Source: Ectocarpus siliculosus (taxonomy: Eukaryota; Sar; Phaeophyceae; Ectocarpales; Ectocarpaceae). Taken from it: a stretch of DNA of 64,000 nucleotides. The translations under genes and the position numbers were made by a program. The notes beneath the pieces are model-generated. The model worked only from the letters and a program-made list of their open reading frames with translations, had not been told where the DNA came from and made no database searches. Below, piece after piece: positions 48,301 to 55,700 of the stretch. The stretch spans positions 5,069,340 through 5,133,339 of the forward strand of contig FN649740.1 of assembly GCA_000310025.1 (NCBI GenBank). Direction: 5' to 3'. Each line of letters begins with the position of its first letter. Within the stretch, counting starts at the first letter, position 1.

Positions 48301-50256
48301 CGTCATGAGGCACGGTGGATTTGTTTAATATGCGCACGCTTTCTTTGAATGATAGTGACCCTTCGCGCCGGCCAAGTGCCAGATGTGCAATCCACATGGT
48401 GAAGGGTGATCTGCAACGTTCATTATTGTGTTGCATTGAAATCAATGGGGGCGATGGCGACCTCTGTCTAAGTACATTACATCACATTCAACCAATAGCA
48501 CGAAACACATCGTTCCCAACTGATCGTACTTTATCCCTAGAAACACCTTGTTGCTCTTCACTTCACTCTCGTTTCCCTCTGAAGGTAGGGTGCTCTGCAA
48601 ACGTTCGCTATGTTGGGTTGAAAATCGATGGGAGCGATGACGACAACTGCAGCAGATATTTTCTGGTATGCATACCACATTTTTCATGTTCAACCGATAT
48701 AAGGCAACACATCGTCTTTCCAACTAATCATCCTAGAAACACCCTTTTGCTCTTCACATCGTCGGCGTTCGGTTTAGGGCAGGAAATATTATTTATTACA
48801 TTTGGTATATACACCACAGTTTGTTCAATCAGTCGTGTCTTTCGCCTAGCGTTTGAAAAAAAATGGTTCGGCCGGCATTCCAGCCGTCGTTTCGATCCAC
48901 ACACACACCAATGCGAGGAAAATAGTTCCGGCAACAAAATGGTCAACCTACTTGGACCTGGTCTATTTCCATGTCGTTTCGGAGTCACGTTCCAAAAAAA
49001 GGTTCAAGATTGGGAGAGTTTCTCGAGAATATACGAAACAGGAAGCATTCGAGAAGGAGAGTTTCTTCTCGGAAAAAAAAAGTCGTTCATGGGGATTGAT
49101 GAGAGGAATCGTTTACCGCGCTCTTTTTTGAAATAGGCCGGCTGAATCAGAAATGGGCAAGTAAATAGGTCTCGGTTGCTTTTCAATATTGGATATATCT
49201 CGAGGAAATAAGTTTTTCTCGCCAAAAAAAAAGCACTCATGTCAGTCAAGGGATTCCCGAGAGGAGTCAATTGCCGCACTCGTTTTCGGAATCGGCTGGC
49301 TGGGCAGCTGGGTCATTAATGCGAAAAAGCAAACAAGTTTTCCCAATTTTTCCAAATGTAACATAAATGAAAGCAAGGTGTTGCCTGCAGACATCGCTGC
49401 TGCGACATGGCGCTGTGGAGAAGGATAATCTCCTTAAACATGGGGGCGTTTCTCCCCGGTGTTTGTGGGGCAAAGAACAATATTTACCAATTCCGCATAA
49501 GATATGCATTTAGCAAAGTGCTACTATCTGTTTAGGGTGTCGGCGCGTGTGCTGCGTAATCACGCTCGCGGGCTCGTGTCAAGAGCGTTTTGCACAAAGG
49601 ATTGGCTCAAGTTCCTTGTGTTAACGAGTGACAGACATAAGCAAGAGGCAACACCTGCTGCACCAAGTCTATCATACCACCCACATCATCACATCTATCT
49701 GCGTAACCCCCTGGGAGATCCCCGAGATCAGTATCCTCCCGAGTACACACACCAACGCTATCACGTGTGGAACGACTGAGTATCAACATGCGGTCTTTAT
49801 TATACAGATATACACAGTAAAGTACGAAAAAAGGTCCATGAGAAAAATCTCCAAACAGAACAACAGTAGTAACATCCCGGAACCTGGACAAGGAATTTAG
49901 GTTTTGGTGATCAACGGCCGACCAGACATACATGGTTTGTTGAACTGTGAATATCGGTCGTTGTGAATCAAGTGTGTGTGCCAATGAATAAACGAGTTGT
50001 GAGGTTTGCCCAATCTGGCGACAGCCTGAAATATTGTGTGCGGGCTAAAGCAACTGTGGATTTAATGTGCCCGCGGGCGGTCAACCATCTTACTAAGGCC
50101 TGGGTCTGCTGCCTCTTTCCAACCTCACCTCAATGCTATGATAAATTGCTTCCTCATGTGCCACATGGCCTTGATGTAGCACATCACACCCAGAGAATAC
50201 GTCGTCACTAGGCCGAGCAAGAGCACATCGGCCGTCGTTTCGGCGGCAGACGTCAT
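27206..50256 (-). CDS. Gene A: seven-transmembrane receptor fused to an RGS domain, 7 exons
   Basis: Exons in coding order: 50256-50129, 32681-32340, 32110-31953, 31749-31647, 30098-29828, 28888-28670, 27352-27206. All are GT-AG and in phase, 1368 nt, 455 residues plus stop. Exon 1 carries TM1, exon 2 TM2-4, exon 3 TM5, and exons 3/4 TM6-TM7. After a linker, exons 5-7 encode an RGS domain at about residues 312-440 (LPLREAFGEYCRKALCSE, then DEYIKDSSHSEINID, then LLAEKEIAKMLAENLM). RGS domains speed GTP hydrolysis by G-alpha; fusion to a 7TM part resembles the AtRGS1 type of membrane regulator. The start is uncertain because the frame is open further upstream, to about 50679. TM6 is less hydrophobic than in paralogue B. 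Intron 1 holds a 12.3 kb Ty3/gypsy element in the same orientation, and intron 5 a decayed second copy of exon 6. Confidence 0.72.
27930..28340. repeat. Local duplication in gene A intron 6
   Basis: Segments near 28000-28061 and 28270-28338 share gaatcggtacaccttcgcat-like ends and a common upstream pattern (aggccc.gattc.c.gggtat). They appear to be two diverged copies spaced about 270 bases apart. There is no coding signal. Confidence 0.5.
28670..28888 (-). CDS. Gene A exon 6 (RGS core)
   Basis: The 219-nt, phase 0-0 exon encodes SFQFLVDALEYSV, then FDAFIAIVDEYIKDSSHSEI and NIDSTLKKNILSFGERSAYD. These correspond to the RGS segment with conserved Tyr-Ile and EINID residues that contacts the G-alpha switch regions. 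The gene B counterpart is 213 nt. Confidence 0.72.
29177..29365 (-). pseudogene. Duplicated, broken copy of gene A RGS exon 6
   Basis: It starts with the same acceptor context and SFQVLVDASEYICG, and continues through FIADKYIKDNSHSKINV and LMRFGER. It then hits TAA at 29179-29177 where exon 6 has a Ser codon. Flanking intron sequence is duplicated too (28940-29160 resembles 29500-29700), so a unit of about 0.5 kb was duplicated in tandem. If spliced in, it would truncate the RGS domain. Confidence 0.65.
29828..30098 (-). CDS. Gene A exon 5 (linker and start of RGS domain)
   Basis: The 271-nt exon encodes IIKPVREFLHD, a linker with WIVPRWTNPDKN, and the first RGS helix (LREAFGEYCRKALCSE). The acceptor CTTGACAG is chosen because it alone gives the phase needed after exon 4 and has an exact counterpart in gene B. 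Confidence 0.7.
30830..31440. repeat. CCCATGGGC-type palindrome cluster 1
   Basis: It lies in intron 4 of gene A and contains many variants of gcccatgggc and ccatggaccg. It also holds a perfect tandem run of four 10-base units (cagggccgtt) at 31135-31174. Confidence 0.65.
31647..32110 (-). CDS. Gene A exons 3 and 4 (TM5-TM7)
   Basis: Exon 3 is 32110-31953 (158 nt) and exon 4 is 31749-31647 (103 nt). They encode GALLILAACILPAG (TM5), the loop LKKIQDLGGLSQEARRLG, a weak TM6 and VVFKYCYAAVVFVALQVIVW (TM7). Both exon lengths are identical in gene B. A second acceptor near 32234 is also conserved in gene B, but its frame runs into a stop. Confidence 0.7.
32340..32681 (-). CDS. Gene A exon 2 (TM2-TM4)
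   Basis: The 342-nt exon encodes three hydrophobic helices, with LIWWAIRLVVLFDPIKRKKY and WFYVGMEAVIWAAASSYG as the clearest parts. The acceptor is GTCGCAG and the donor GTGATC; both edges are phase 2. Length and phase equal those of gene B exon 2, and the proteins align without gaps. Confidence 0.78.
33270..33895 (+). mobile_element. LINE (non-LTR) reverse transcriptase remnant, 5' part
   Basis: Frames read LINDMLKVVDETGKG, then LANRHLDTRIQLAIIKSLVV, PPLEYAREY, LEMVQMKAA and, in another frame, AVRGELGIQSLRTGR. This order and wording fit the tail of LINE reverse transcriptases after the palm. Stops and frame changes show it is dead. The gypsy element inserted at its right end (33895/46166). 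Confidence 0.5.
33896..34163 (-). repeat. Gypsy LTR (3' LTR in element orientation)
   Basis: 268 bases, nearly identical to 45898-46165, preceded by CGTA at 33892-33895. It contains ctgtcccctgctttttatcc and a short ccgcggagag stem-like inverted repeat. Confidence 0.93.
34726..42000 (-). CDS. Gypsy Pol polyprotein: NADAR, protease, RT, RNase H, integrase, chromodomain, Tudor-like
   Basis: The frame opens after TAG at 42003 and ends at 34726. It has no ATG at its 5' end, as expected for frameshift expression from gag. Numbering residues from codon 41994: NADAR-like domain 284-433; protease LLDTGSPQSFIS near 562; RT with YLDDLIVF near 1095; RNase H with YCDASRDG near 1246 and FTDHKSLEHF near 1320. 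The integrase has an HHCC finger near 1792 and DDE residues in VDYFGP, SDNGSQF and VERVN (about 1862-1961). A chromodomain lies at 2213-2267 and a Tudor-like segment at 2325-2373. All catalytic motifs look intact. A Ser/Pro/Ala-rich spacer of about 300 residues separates RNase H from the integrase. Antisense open frames up to 398 codons are shadows. Confidence 0.92.
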   Translation of the reverse strand, partial: TRLSGTARSLPPSSADQTGRSHALWTIEEESPELVTSGESSDTLNSSVLASVEGSPSIVAPVANLTGSDRQVTESNSPGFESRCSLGPGRRTSSDSATRYFDHGSSSDAPSLPTHARPTAPDTRPPRPTSTVLTPPLREDPPGVTSEQPAVSRTLSRRNGQEHHARFGSLTDPALAAVPSESNLLNDTLRGVSSGLELGRTQRHVAGPIIATNPAPADSSPVSGMSETVPMDVHAVNYNAGVSAASASTTSASAATSASADRTPGVSTPAVPAVFDPSNEYCTPDMVFFWQPPSPFSQWTPSTFVVDGVVYSCAEQFFAAEKARLFEDHCALQNIMRVSDPALHKKFGRGVRGFDPSLWEQERENIVLTGSYAKFSQNSELREHLLGSGDKILAEASPYDRIWGIGLQADDPDALSTSRWRGLNLLGNALQRVRSLLRCNAPPPERSSRLLPPNDHVSTSSQRNAVYEVSPSTHQRLRMASTPPSTERFASFSQYAANVPSDHDTAVWAVSSGCPQPSSSSSLLPEQGPDLVDGVVTIDDDSFTTQILTHSGSASVQFGCVALLDTGSPQSFISASAWESMKAASAASSLSEKQTQPRCWGGFGESAPLQTSTIVHLSVQFLRKRLPTSSLAVWAYVVPDGVMHHDVLLGRDSWMRFSDRSYRTLRAKRPGDRVFGELTLAQHSSCGATAFAHDLSSTDGNYQLRYAGKHSVQLHPEHSLVPVNLVRSDSSPALVGNYLVDMLPQCAMFSSEEHFVQNGCQRLPLAGISSLEPGDVLGTASAPLLRVPLSAVSRHSLSDGLQSAAQDPTTASGSWVPGPVSTDGIDSSATHRIDDPFVYNLHERPTPSQSGKEDPGSASASLSSPPPALLERLTSEQRQSFSRVWDKLPCHLREISFDLHGPGWTPDVITQLGNVLCDYHDVFSSSPTDFGSCSLFPFKLTVPPGSAPVTSRPYRVNPPVAKQVDAILDQYLAAGLIQHSTSPYSSPLVVIPMKSGGVRITVNYRKLNKLCALSQLPIPRVDDTLDKLLKGRIYSLFDMKSSFHQITVHRDTIPLTAFVTSSGLFEWLKMPQGSSAAPGWFCKVVNEVIKNLHGVAPYLDDLIVFDDNPASHVDTMRALFERLRTHNLKLTPPKATIGATEADFLGHTISPDGVRPNGAKVAALTKMPMPKDVKQLRSLLGGLSYYRKFLPNMATRIRPLTTLLKKQATFAFTPAMEQAVRVLLSELANPPVLVYPDWDAVMDGSRPFRLYCDASRDGFGGTLEQEQPDGSIRPIVFISRATLDSERHWTPLDLEAGSIVWCIKRLRGYLWGTKFRIFTDHKSLEHFAKVGENNARVQRWLEFLTAYNYTLEYRKGSANGNADFLSRLPIDAAECDRSGHSRLTPDDDEESVFFIRSCGLTPSGHRAVGVGLGGLVPTSPTSVLGGLAPSTDDFVDFRRHGPRLSPSGLSSPPGVWNIAPWPSNNSRGLSPSLRRLCGRTLDWSGSLHSSVEDILALEPESSPAVSPTAASRRTLDPTQLISTRTRRRTAVVAGTPLPPVDYGFSEDPPAPTRISASPRSFRRFPPAQSASTAPPVLTRLVSAPGADTSIPDLHTPLARGRDLASSTHPATSVAPAQQSSAAPDSSESSTHLVSTTYTPSSSVSAATLPSGGLQPEPQESAPSSIEAALHSSADLAFRASVERFSHADWAREQRNEPVCDAAIRFILLGRPSALPPDFLDHLPSARRPPLSEIRDLSNKGRLHVDDDGLVLLGRKQTAPPSSTTTRPGGRAARLLNDEPIRIYVPMLMRPWIMQACHADASCHLGSARTLSMLERFYWWVGMSVCTKWWVRHCLRCQARKSSRQTPRWPTLCLPLPSGPGVSVSVDYFGPLPLTPRGNTYILLFTDRFSRRADMYAVTAAEFTAEGTADVLVNRYIPLWGCPLRLLSDNGSQFCSKLSQAVYARLAIRKVATSSYHPNGNGGVERVNHTMAQMLAMVVNERQDDWDIHLPHVEFAYNNSVSAATGLAPNEVHMNRLPRMPMTVFEHPYARGHQSLHRDQLEYYDLAADRQRRSYDLVREQHNLSVSRIERRNSALSDALRKVPSYTVGGWVWVYNTESTIRQGVRSGTDDKVLKAKLSFLWTGPFKILAVGPCPDAPDGCPLASKLLYLDLPSDLPGPDSKKRVSVARCKPCANPRDTEDLPQFLPAGLTPYVLNSYANKSPPYHVTEDDVSTPVERLEVDRISGHQSVRGRGGTIAVLYQTHWKGLLRPSWEREMDLQHSKPHILRYWTGSPDQHRQTNRRYRAMRIGAATREMARAKGERALPSGYSLVSRSTWDRRFANTPLPAGAFFWYKARDGFWWLGKITGPPLPSDFYVVRFLDDPGPVKLALPDVRYSTAETAVSGSWCLQVHSGSALFKGILRNVDMSRGDPGTDSLPDNVARPH
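40698..41145 (-). CDS. NADAR/YbiA-like domain inside Gypsy Pol
   Basis: The order of motifs matches the NADAR (YbiA) family: SPFSQW, then VVYSCAEQFFAAEKARLF, KKFGRGVRGFD, W with VLTGSYAKFSQN, LLGSGDKILAEASPYD, RIWGIGL and the closing WRGLNLLGNALQRVR. The full length of about 150 residues is typical of the family, and the conserved Glu of the EQ motif and the WGIGL signature are present. Known NADAR proteins are hydrolases acting on ADP-ribose derivatives (YbiA on a riboflavin-pathway intermediate; others reported to reverse guanine ADP-ribosylation). Its role in a retrotransposon is unknown; countering host ADP-ribosylation is an inference. Confidence 0.8.
41939..42445 (-). CDS. In-frame extension downstream of the gag stop
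   Basis: Directly after the gag TGA (next base C) the same frame stays open for 168 codons to a stop at 41939. It is Ser/Thr/Val/Asn-rich with repeated TSV-HNNN-like units from a minisatellite (42170-42350). It overlaps the pol frame by about 60 bases, where a C6 run offers a possible slip site. Readthrough followed by a +1 shift would fuse gag to pol. Confidence 0.45.
   Translation of the reverse strand, partial: LIGGGSPTSPGPPSASSGTSSRSSQDARVSRSVASNTSVLCNNDNTSVSVAPSHTVASSTSVLRNDNHTSVNVIPSGTSVPHNNNHTSVPVVSPSVDQVGIQTNALVPPSISHLSSATSASLPLRAGSPSEINQSGASAVLRCGNRTVDSFVGHRSFAPPVVCRSDRP
42446..45762 (-). CDS. Gypsy gag, frameshifted near 45.43 kb
   Basis: An ATG at 45762 opens a frame (MSQSSVGSSDSAS) that carries gag-like Ser/Arg-rich sequence to about 45430. 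Similar sequence then continues in the next frame, which stays open to TGA at 42448-42446, so there is either an indel or a frameshift. The middle is Ser/Thr/Pro/Val-rich with tandem peptide repeats (44230-44372). Next come the presumed capsid part and a zinc knuckle, CLNCSGEDHSMKQC (CX2CX4HX4C, about 42910-42950), then a Gln/Asn/Ser-rich tail. Gag packages the element RNA. Confidence 0.75.
44230..44372 (-). repeat. Tandem 57-base repeat inside gag
   Basis: About three near-perfect copies of a unit with gtttccgaagaaacgggggg encode repeated PASAPPVSSETRVAFSN. The neighbouring 44570-44880 contains larger diverged repeats (IPLAPPLPTVST, APPLRTVSTLRT). Confidence 0.8.
45898..46165 (-). repeat. 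Gypsy LTR (5' LTR in element orientation)
   Basis: Direct copy of 33896-34163, followed by CGTA at 46166-46169. The element's promoter should be here. The first internal bases read cttggcgttgtcgg, a possible primer-binding site resembling TGGCG-type sites. Confidence 0.93.
46166..46440 (+). mobile_element. LINE remnant, 3' part beyond the gypsy insertion
   Basis: The segment starts with the target duplication CGTA also present at 33892-33895. It should continue the interrupted LINE remnant, but coding similarity here is weak and the assignment rests mainly on position. Confidence 0.3.
46770..47520. repeat. CCCATGGGC-type palindrome cluster 2
   Basis: It lies in intron 1 of gene A beyond the gypsy element and is dense in gcccatgggc, cccatggtca and gcagcccatg variants. 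A tandem ctaggttgatgcgcccgtgg-like unit repeats near 47110-47180. Open frames here are repeat artefacts. Confidence 0.7.
47521..50128. other. Gene A intron 1, distal part, with two local tandem duplications
   Basis: No exon is supported. Segment 48403-48585 is repeated, diverged, at 48590-48770 (shared gaaacacc.t.ttgctcttca). Segment 49000-49175 resembles 49178-49335 (shared tctcgag.aaata and tttttctcg). A + strand open frame at 48315-49136 crosses these repeats, has no recognised domain and is probably chance. Confidence 0.45.
50129..50256 (-). CDS. Gene A exon 1 (TM1)
   Basis: It encodes ADVLLLGLVTTYSLGVMCY followed by IKAMWHMRKQFIIAL, one hydrophobic helix and a basic cytoplasmic edge. 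The donor is GTGAGG and the end phase is 2. It aligns with gene B exon 1 at both base and protein level. ATG 50256 matches the position of ATG 52658 in gene B; ATG 50280 is an in-frame alternative. Just upstream is a perfect 21-base tandem duplication (50281-50301 and 50302-50322). Confidence 0.65.
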
Positions 50257-52657
50257 ATATATAAGAAGTGAACGCATCATGAATGCAGGCACTTTTCCAC
50301 CGAATGCAGGCACTTTTCCACCGGCTGTACAGCTAACGGAGCTTTCCTGGATAACCTCAGCTGGATGTTGGGGCTCACTTTCGGTTTCAGCGTCTCTAGT
50401 CGAAGCAGATGTGCTTGTTGTCGTACACCAAATAAAACGACATAACCGTGAAACGTAACCAGATTTTGTTCTGTACGATGAATGATATTGTGCCGTCGTC
50501 GATGCGTGCTCATTCGAATATATTGTGTTGTGGCAGCTTGTGTGTATGGATACTAGTGTTCGGTATGGCATATCGGATTCGGGATATATTTTGTGCGATA
50601 TGCGATAGATATATCGTATCGGATATTGCGGGAAAATGCTGGATATTATCTGGACATTTAATACCGTATCCCATATCATGCGATATGGATAAGATATCTC
50701 GATATGTTTCGGATAATATTCGATATCGATACGATGTCTCGATATCTTGCTCCCAAATCCTGCGAGAACGCATGGTCATGGCCGATGTTACTTGTGACTG
50801 CGTCTGTTTATGTACTGCACACTACTCGTACGCACTCTTCTTTTCACGCTCGACCAGGCAGAGCGACTGAGTCTACGTGATGGCAGCTACACAAATGATT
50901 GTGTGGTTCAGGTTTCAAATAAATACAACGAAACGGCAAGTCTGAGATTGCGTTTTGGGATAACACGCGATAGCTAACGTTCGGACAAGCTACGGAAGCT
51001 GACACCAACCCATTATGTTGGGATGCTTATGTTCCGGCGGGTGACCAGACGTGAACACGTCAGATGACACCCTCGCAGCCGATCTTGTTTGCGGCCTCGC
51101 GCAAGCTCGCGGGCTCTTTTCGAGATAATTTTTCTCGTGCACACAAGAGGAGGAGTTACTCAAGTTCTTTATTATTTTCGCATTCGAACCAACCAGTTCA
51201 GAGACCGACACACATCAGGCGGGAGCCTGGGCGCTGCAACTGGCGCATGCCAGACGCCAACAGCAGCAGAGACCACTCTGATCTCTGTGTGCACGACGTT
51301 CCGCAATGTCAATCCACACTGAGTGTCGATGACGAGCACGCAGCAGCATACGCCAGATGAGCTACAGCGAGGAGAGAGAGGGAGATCGCACAAACACGCA
51401 CACGCACGCACACAGACGAACTTCCGCCAAGACCAATCGGTTGGGATCTCTGCGACAACGATAGTAACGGGGGTAATTCTATTGGGAGTGACGGAGACGA
51501 AGGAAAGGGAAAGGGAAGAAAGGAGGACGAAAACGACGATGGAGGAGGAAAACATACATGGAGGAGTGGAAGAGAGCAAAGGGTTTGAGCCAGATGGCCT
51601 TCCCCAAAACAAGAAACGTACGGCTAGGGGAGAGCTGCCCAGAGATTCTTGTCAAGATGAGGATCAGAATGATGGTGGCAAAAACAAGGAGGATAATGGT
51701 GAAAGTACTCCTAAACGAACTAGAGTACAAGGTAATAGCCTTTGGTAGACGCGTCCAGTTTTCTTCTGTCGCTGCTGTTTCTGTCTTTGATCCGAAGGAT
51801 AGTTTCGCCTCCCCCATGCTGCCCCCTCACGGGGTCCCAGTTCATGGCAGATAGAAGTGTTTTGTGTTTTCAACCGAACTAAGACTGACGTATTTTCATT
51901 GGTCAGCCGGTTAGCGCGGTCGATGCTAATAGTAAACACACACACACACGCGAATATTTATGTCGAGCTACTGCAGCACAGCACAGTAGTACCCACACCC
52001 AGGGATCCATGCATGCTTTTCTATCATCTGCACGCACGCCCGTCTTCTCGCCACAACACTTCAAGTAACGTGATGATGATGCTCTGGCACCTCCGCGTTT
52101 GTTGTGTTTTCGCTCTCTTGACTCCATCTATCGGCAGGTTCTTTGGAGTGAACACCCCACCCAAAGCAATCGCCATCAATCATCCACCGGTACGTTGACA
52201 ACCCGCATGGCAGAATGTATGCACCGTGACTTCTTTGCTACCCCGGTGACGGCACCTCCTCTGCTCTGGTGTCTCCTTTCCTTCATTGAATCATTGAGTG
52301 AAGTGCAACATTTTGAAAGCGTGTGGCCCGCAGATGAATGGGTTGCACCGTGTGTGTGTTGGCGGGCTTCGCCCGCGTAGTTAAACTCGAGAGCTCTGTC
52401 CCGGTACATTCAAAACTTGCCGACAGAACCAGCGATCTCCGGAGACGCCTCTCCCAAAGCACACAAATGTCATAAAAAAAAAAATGTAACCGAACAATAT
52501 TTTTTTCTTCTTTGTTCGACTGCACGATAATACCACATGTTAGAGCTGTTGATGAAGCCGGAGGAATCCCAAGGACAATAATCGTTGGTTGTCCAGCACA
52601 GCGCTGCTAGCTGTGCAGCTGGTGGTTTGTGCTTGCATTCATGGTACATTCGCTTGG
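50257..52657. promoter_or_regulatory. Shared intergenic region between divergent genes A and B
   Basis: About 2.4 kb separates the start codons of the two head-to-head genes, so both promoters and 5' UTRs should lie here. A cgatat-rich stretch (50560-50755) has many overlapping palindromes. A candidate unassigned exon (ATG 51539 to donor at 51732, highly charged, 64 codons) does not fit the phase of gene B exon 1. No specific promoter motif can be named. Confidence 0.4.
50560..50755. repeat. cgatat/atatcg-rich palindromic stretch
   Basis: Repeated gatatcgatac, cgatatg and ggatatt words give dense short inverted repeats in the intergenic region between the divergent genes. Confidence 0.6.
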
Positions 52658-52782
52658 ATGTCTGCCACAGAAACGATGGTTAATGCGCTCGTCCTCGTTT
52701 CAGTGACGACGTACTCCCTGGTTGTGCTATTTTATGTCAAGGCCATGTGGCATATGCGGAAGCAATTTATCATTGCACTGAG
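52658..52782 (+). CDS. Gene B exon 1 (TM1)
   Basis: It encodes LVLVSVTTYSLVVLFYVKAM and WHMRKQFIIALR, matching gene A exon 1. The donor is GTGAGG, phase 2. Hydrophobic sequence also precedes the ATG in the same frame (52589-52657), so the N terminus may be longer. Confidence 0.65.
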
Positions 52783-55700
52783 GTGAGGTTGGCGAGAAAT
52801 GGCACGCTCAACGCCCTTGCAAGATAGTCGGCAGTTGAGGCACGTTAGGATTCAAGTGCTTTCGTCTGCATACAGTCCAATCGGTTTTGGCCCGGGCTTG
52901 TTTTTTACCATGGTAGACAATATAGGACCGTGGTTATCCCAAGTGGTTATCTGACCTTTCGGTGGACGTCCGCCCGTGGTCGACCTACTGTAGGACAAAC
53001 CCTACCGTGGCCAACCTAGAACCGACCATTATTCGTGTGTTGACTTGTGTTGACCGACCACGCGTGCCTCCGTGCTTTCGATCTTTCAGGGTCAAAATAA
53101 TCTAAATGAAACCCAGCAATCGATACGGATGGACGTATGCATACGTACGTACATACGCTGCTGCTGTGAACTGCGATTAAATTGCGTGTTCTTATGATAT
53201 GCACGTGTACAGCAGTAGTGGGGCCTTTGAGTCATTCGTAAACCGAACCTATCTGCATATACTGTAGTCTATGCAGTTTACAACATATATGGTCGAAGGT
53301 GGTTTTGCTGGTGTTTCCGTCATTCGAAGGAGGTTGGGCATCGTCGTGGGATATATTATACAGTTCTAATTACACAGTGCTCAACACATCAATCAAATCA
53401 CCATGTGTTTGACGCACCAGGGGGGTCACATCACCAAATTTGTTTGGCATTTGATACTCAGCTCCGAAACGTTCCGTAGCTAAAAACAAAGTCTACATTG
53501 AACTCGGTGCCAATAGTTCTCCCGGTCGGTGGTTCCATTTCCCCCATTATTGCCTCCCGCTTGGTCTACTTCGGGGCCTGGTTTCTGACGACGTGTTGGC
53601 ATTGAACCACGTCAAGAACACACTCTTCTTGGCGCCGAACACGTCGTCTGGGGTTTTATCACCAGGAGGTGGTGATCGATAATTCGGGTGGCTCGGTTCT
53701 TTGTGGTTGGAGCTCAAAGCGGGTGGCTCATGGCGGAGCGTGGATGGGTAGGAAACGTGTTGAAAACGTAATGCAAAAGTATTGGAAAGTATTGGGGGCG
53801 TGCCAGTGCTCGTCAAACCTTCACGGTATCTGGGCACGCCTTCACTCTTTGTCACTCAACGAATCTCTCTGAATCTCCACCAAATACCTCTCGCAACCAA
53901 GGAATATATGTAGAAAGTTCCTATCCCTCCGCATCTCATCACTGTTACTTTCGTACGTACGTACCGGACATCTCAACCGTCATACTATGCTACGAGTACT
54001 CCCAATATATCTAATAGCCCCCCTACTCGTATGCATCGTCATGCTCCGAGAAAAACCAAATTCCTCTTTACCATCTCTCCAAAACAAACAAAAACCAATA
54101 TCTTCACCAAAACAATCCAAAATCCTCCAAGTCCATCACAAGAAAAATCAAACACAATCAAAACTCCTCCAAAACAATCAAGAAAAACTAAACACAACAA
54201 CTCCTCCAACCTTCACCAGACTCTCTCTTTTCTCTTGTCCAATCTCTCGTCTCTCTCACTCTCTCCATCACAGAATACGAATCGACCCCAAAACACTTCC
54301 TTCACTGCAAGTTCATCACAAAGTCACGGTGCAACGCAAAAGACTCCTTGCTAATGGCCTTCGTCAAGAAATCTGCATGCTGAAATTGCGTCGGCACATG
54401 AGTAATTGAAATCTCCTTCCTCTCTACCAGCTCCCTGATAAAGTGATGTCGTACATCGATGTGTTTCGAGTTGGAGTTCGTGATCGGGTTGTGCGCAATC
54501 TGAATCGCTCCCTGATTATCCTCGAACACCGGGATGCACGGCATACCTGCATCTGGCAACATAAAACGCCACACCTGCCTCAGGAACAACACTTCCTTCA
54601 AGACATCGGCAATTGCCACATACTCTGCTTCCGTGGTGGAAAGCGTGACACACTTTTGTGTCCTCGAAAACCAAGTCACACACCCTCCCCCACACATCAC
54701 TAGCCCTCCTGACACCGATCTACGGTCTGTCGCCTTGCTTGCATAGTCGGCATCCACAAACACCTGCATGCTCATCCCTGTCACTACTCCCCTCTCAAAT
54801 GTAATCCCCATCCAACTCGTCCTCCTTACGTATCCTAAAATACCGAGTGCTGCCTTCCAGTGCACCATTTTGGGAGATGCACAATACCGCGCTACTGCCC
54901 GTACCGCGTTCGCGATGTCCGGCCTTGTTTGGGTGGCCAACCACATCAGAGATCCTACCAACTCGCGAAAAGGGACATCAGCGCACGCTTCGTTCTCGTC
55001 AAAGTCGGTAAGCTTCACGCTCACGGGCAAGGGCACACTCCTCCCCCACTCGATTCCGTACTCTGCAGCCAACTCTTCGGCAAACCTCTGCTGCGAAATC
55101 CTCAACAGCCCTCTCTCTACGTCTCTCTCGTAAAAGCACGCGGAGTACCACCTCAACTCTCCAAGGTTCTTCACGGGGACCATCTCGTTGAGATCCCTGC
55201 CAAACTTGTCACACCTCTCCTTCTGCCCTACAGCAAAAATGTCATCCACGTGGACCACGATGATCATGATCACACGTCCCTCCTCCATCAATCGAAAAAC
55301 ACATGCATCCGCCAGACACTGCAAAAAAACTTAAAAGTAACAAACACCTCGTCAGGTGCGCATGCCAATGTCGTGATGCCTGCTTCAAACCATACAGACT
55401 CTTGCACAGCTTCACGATCAGGCCAGATAACCTACCACACCCCTGCGGTAAGCGCATGAAAACATCCTCATCAAGCTCAGACTGCACAAAAGCCTGCTGA
55501 ATATCAAAATGGCACAAGTCAAGATTCTGCTCACATGCTAATGCTGCCAACAAGCGCACACTAGACACTGATACGGTGGGTGCAAACAATTCTCCAAAAT
55601 CATATCGAAGCCCTCTGCATGTCCCCCCGCGCTACAAGTCTTGCCTTGAATTTCGTCGGCCATCCATACTCGTCTGCCTTACAGTTGAATACCCACTTAG

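Noticed and set aside
48315-49136. 273-codon + strand open frame
   Set aside because: It crosses two local tandem duplications in gene A intron 1, has no domain, and no splice or start support.
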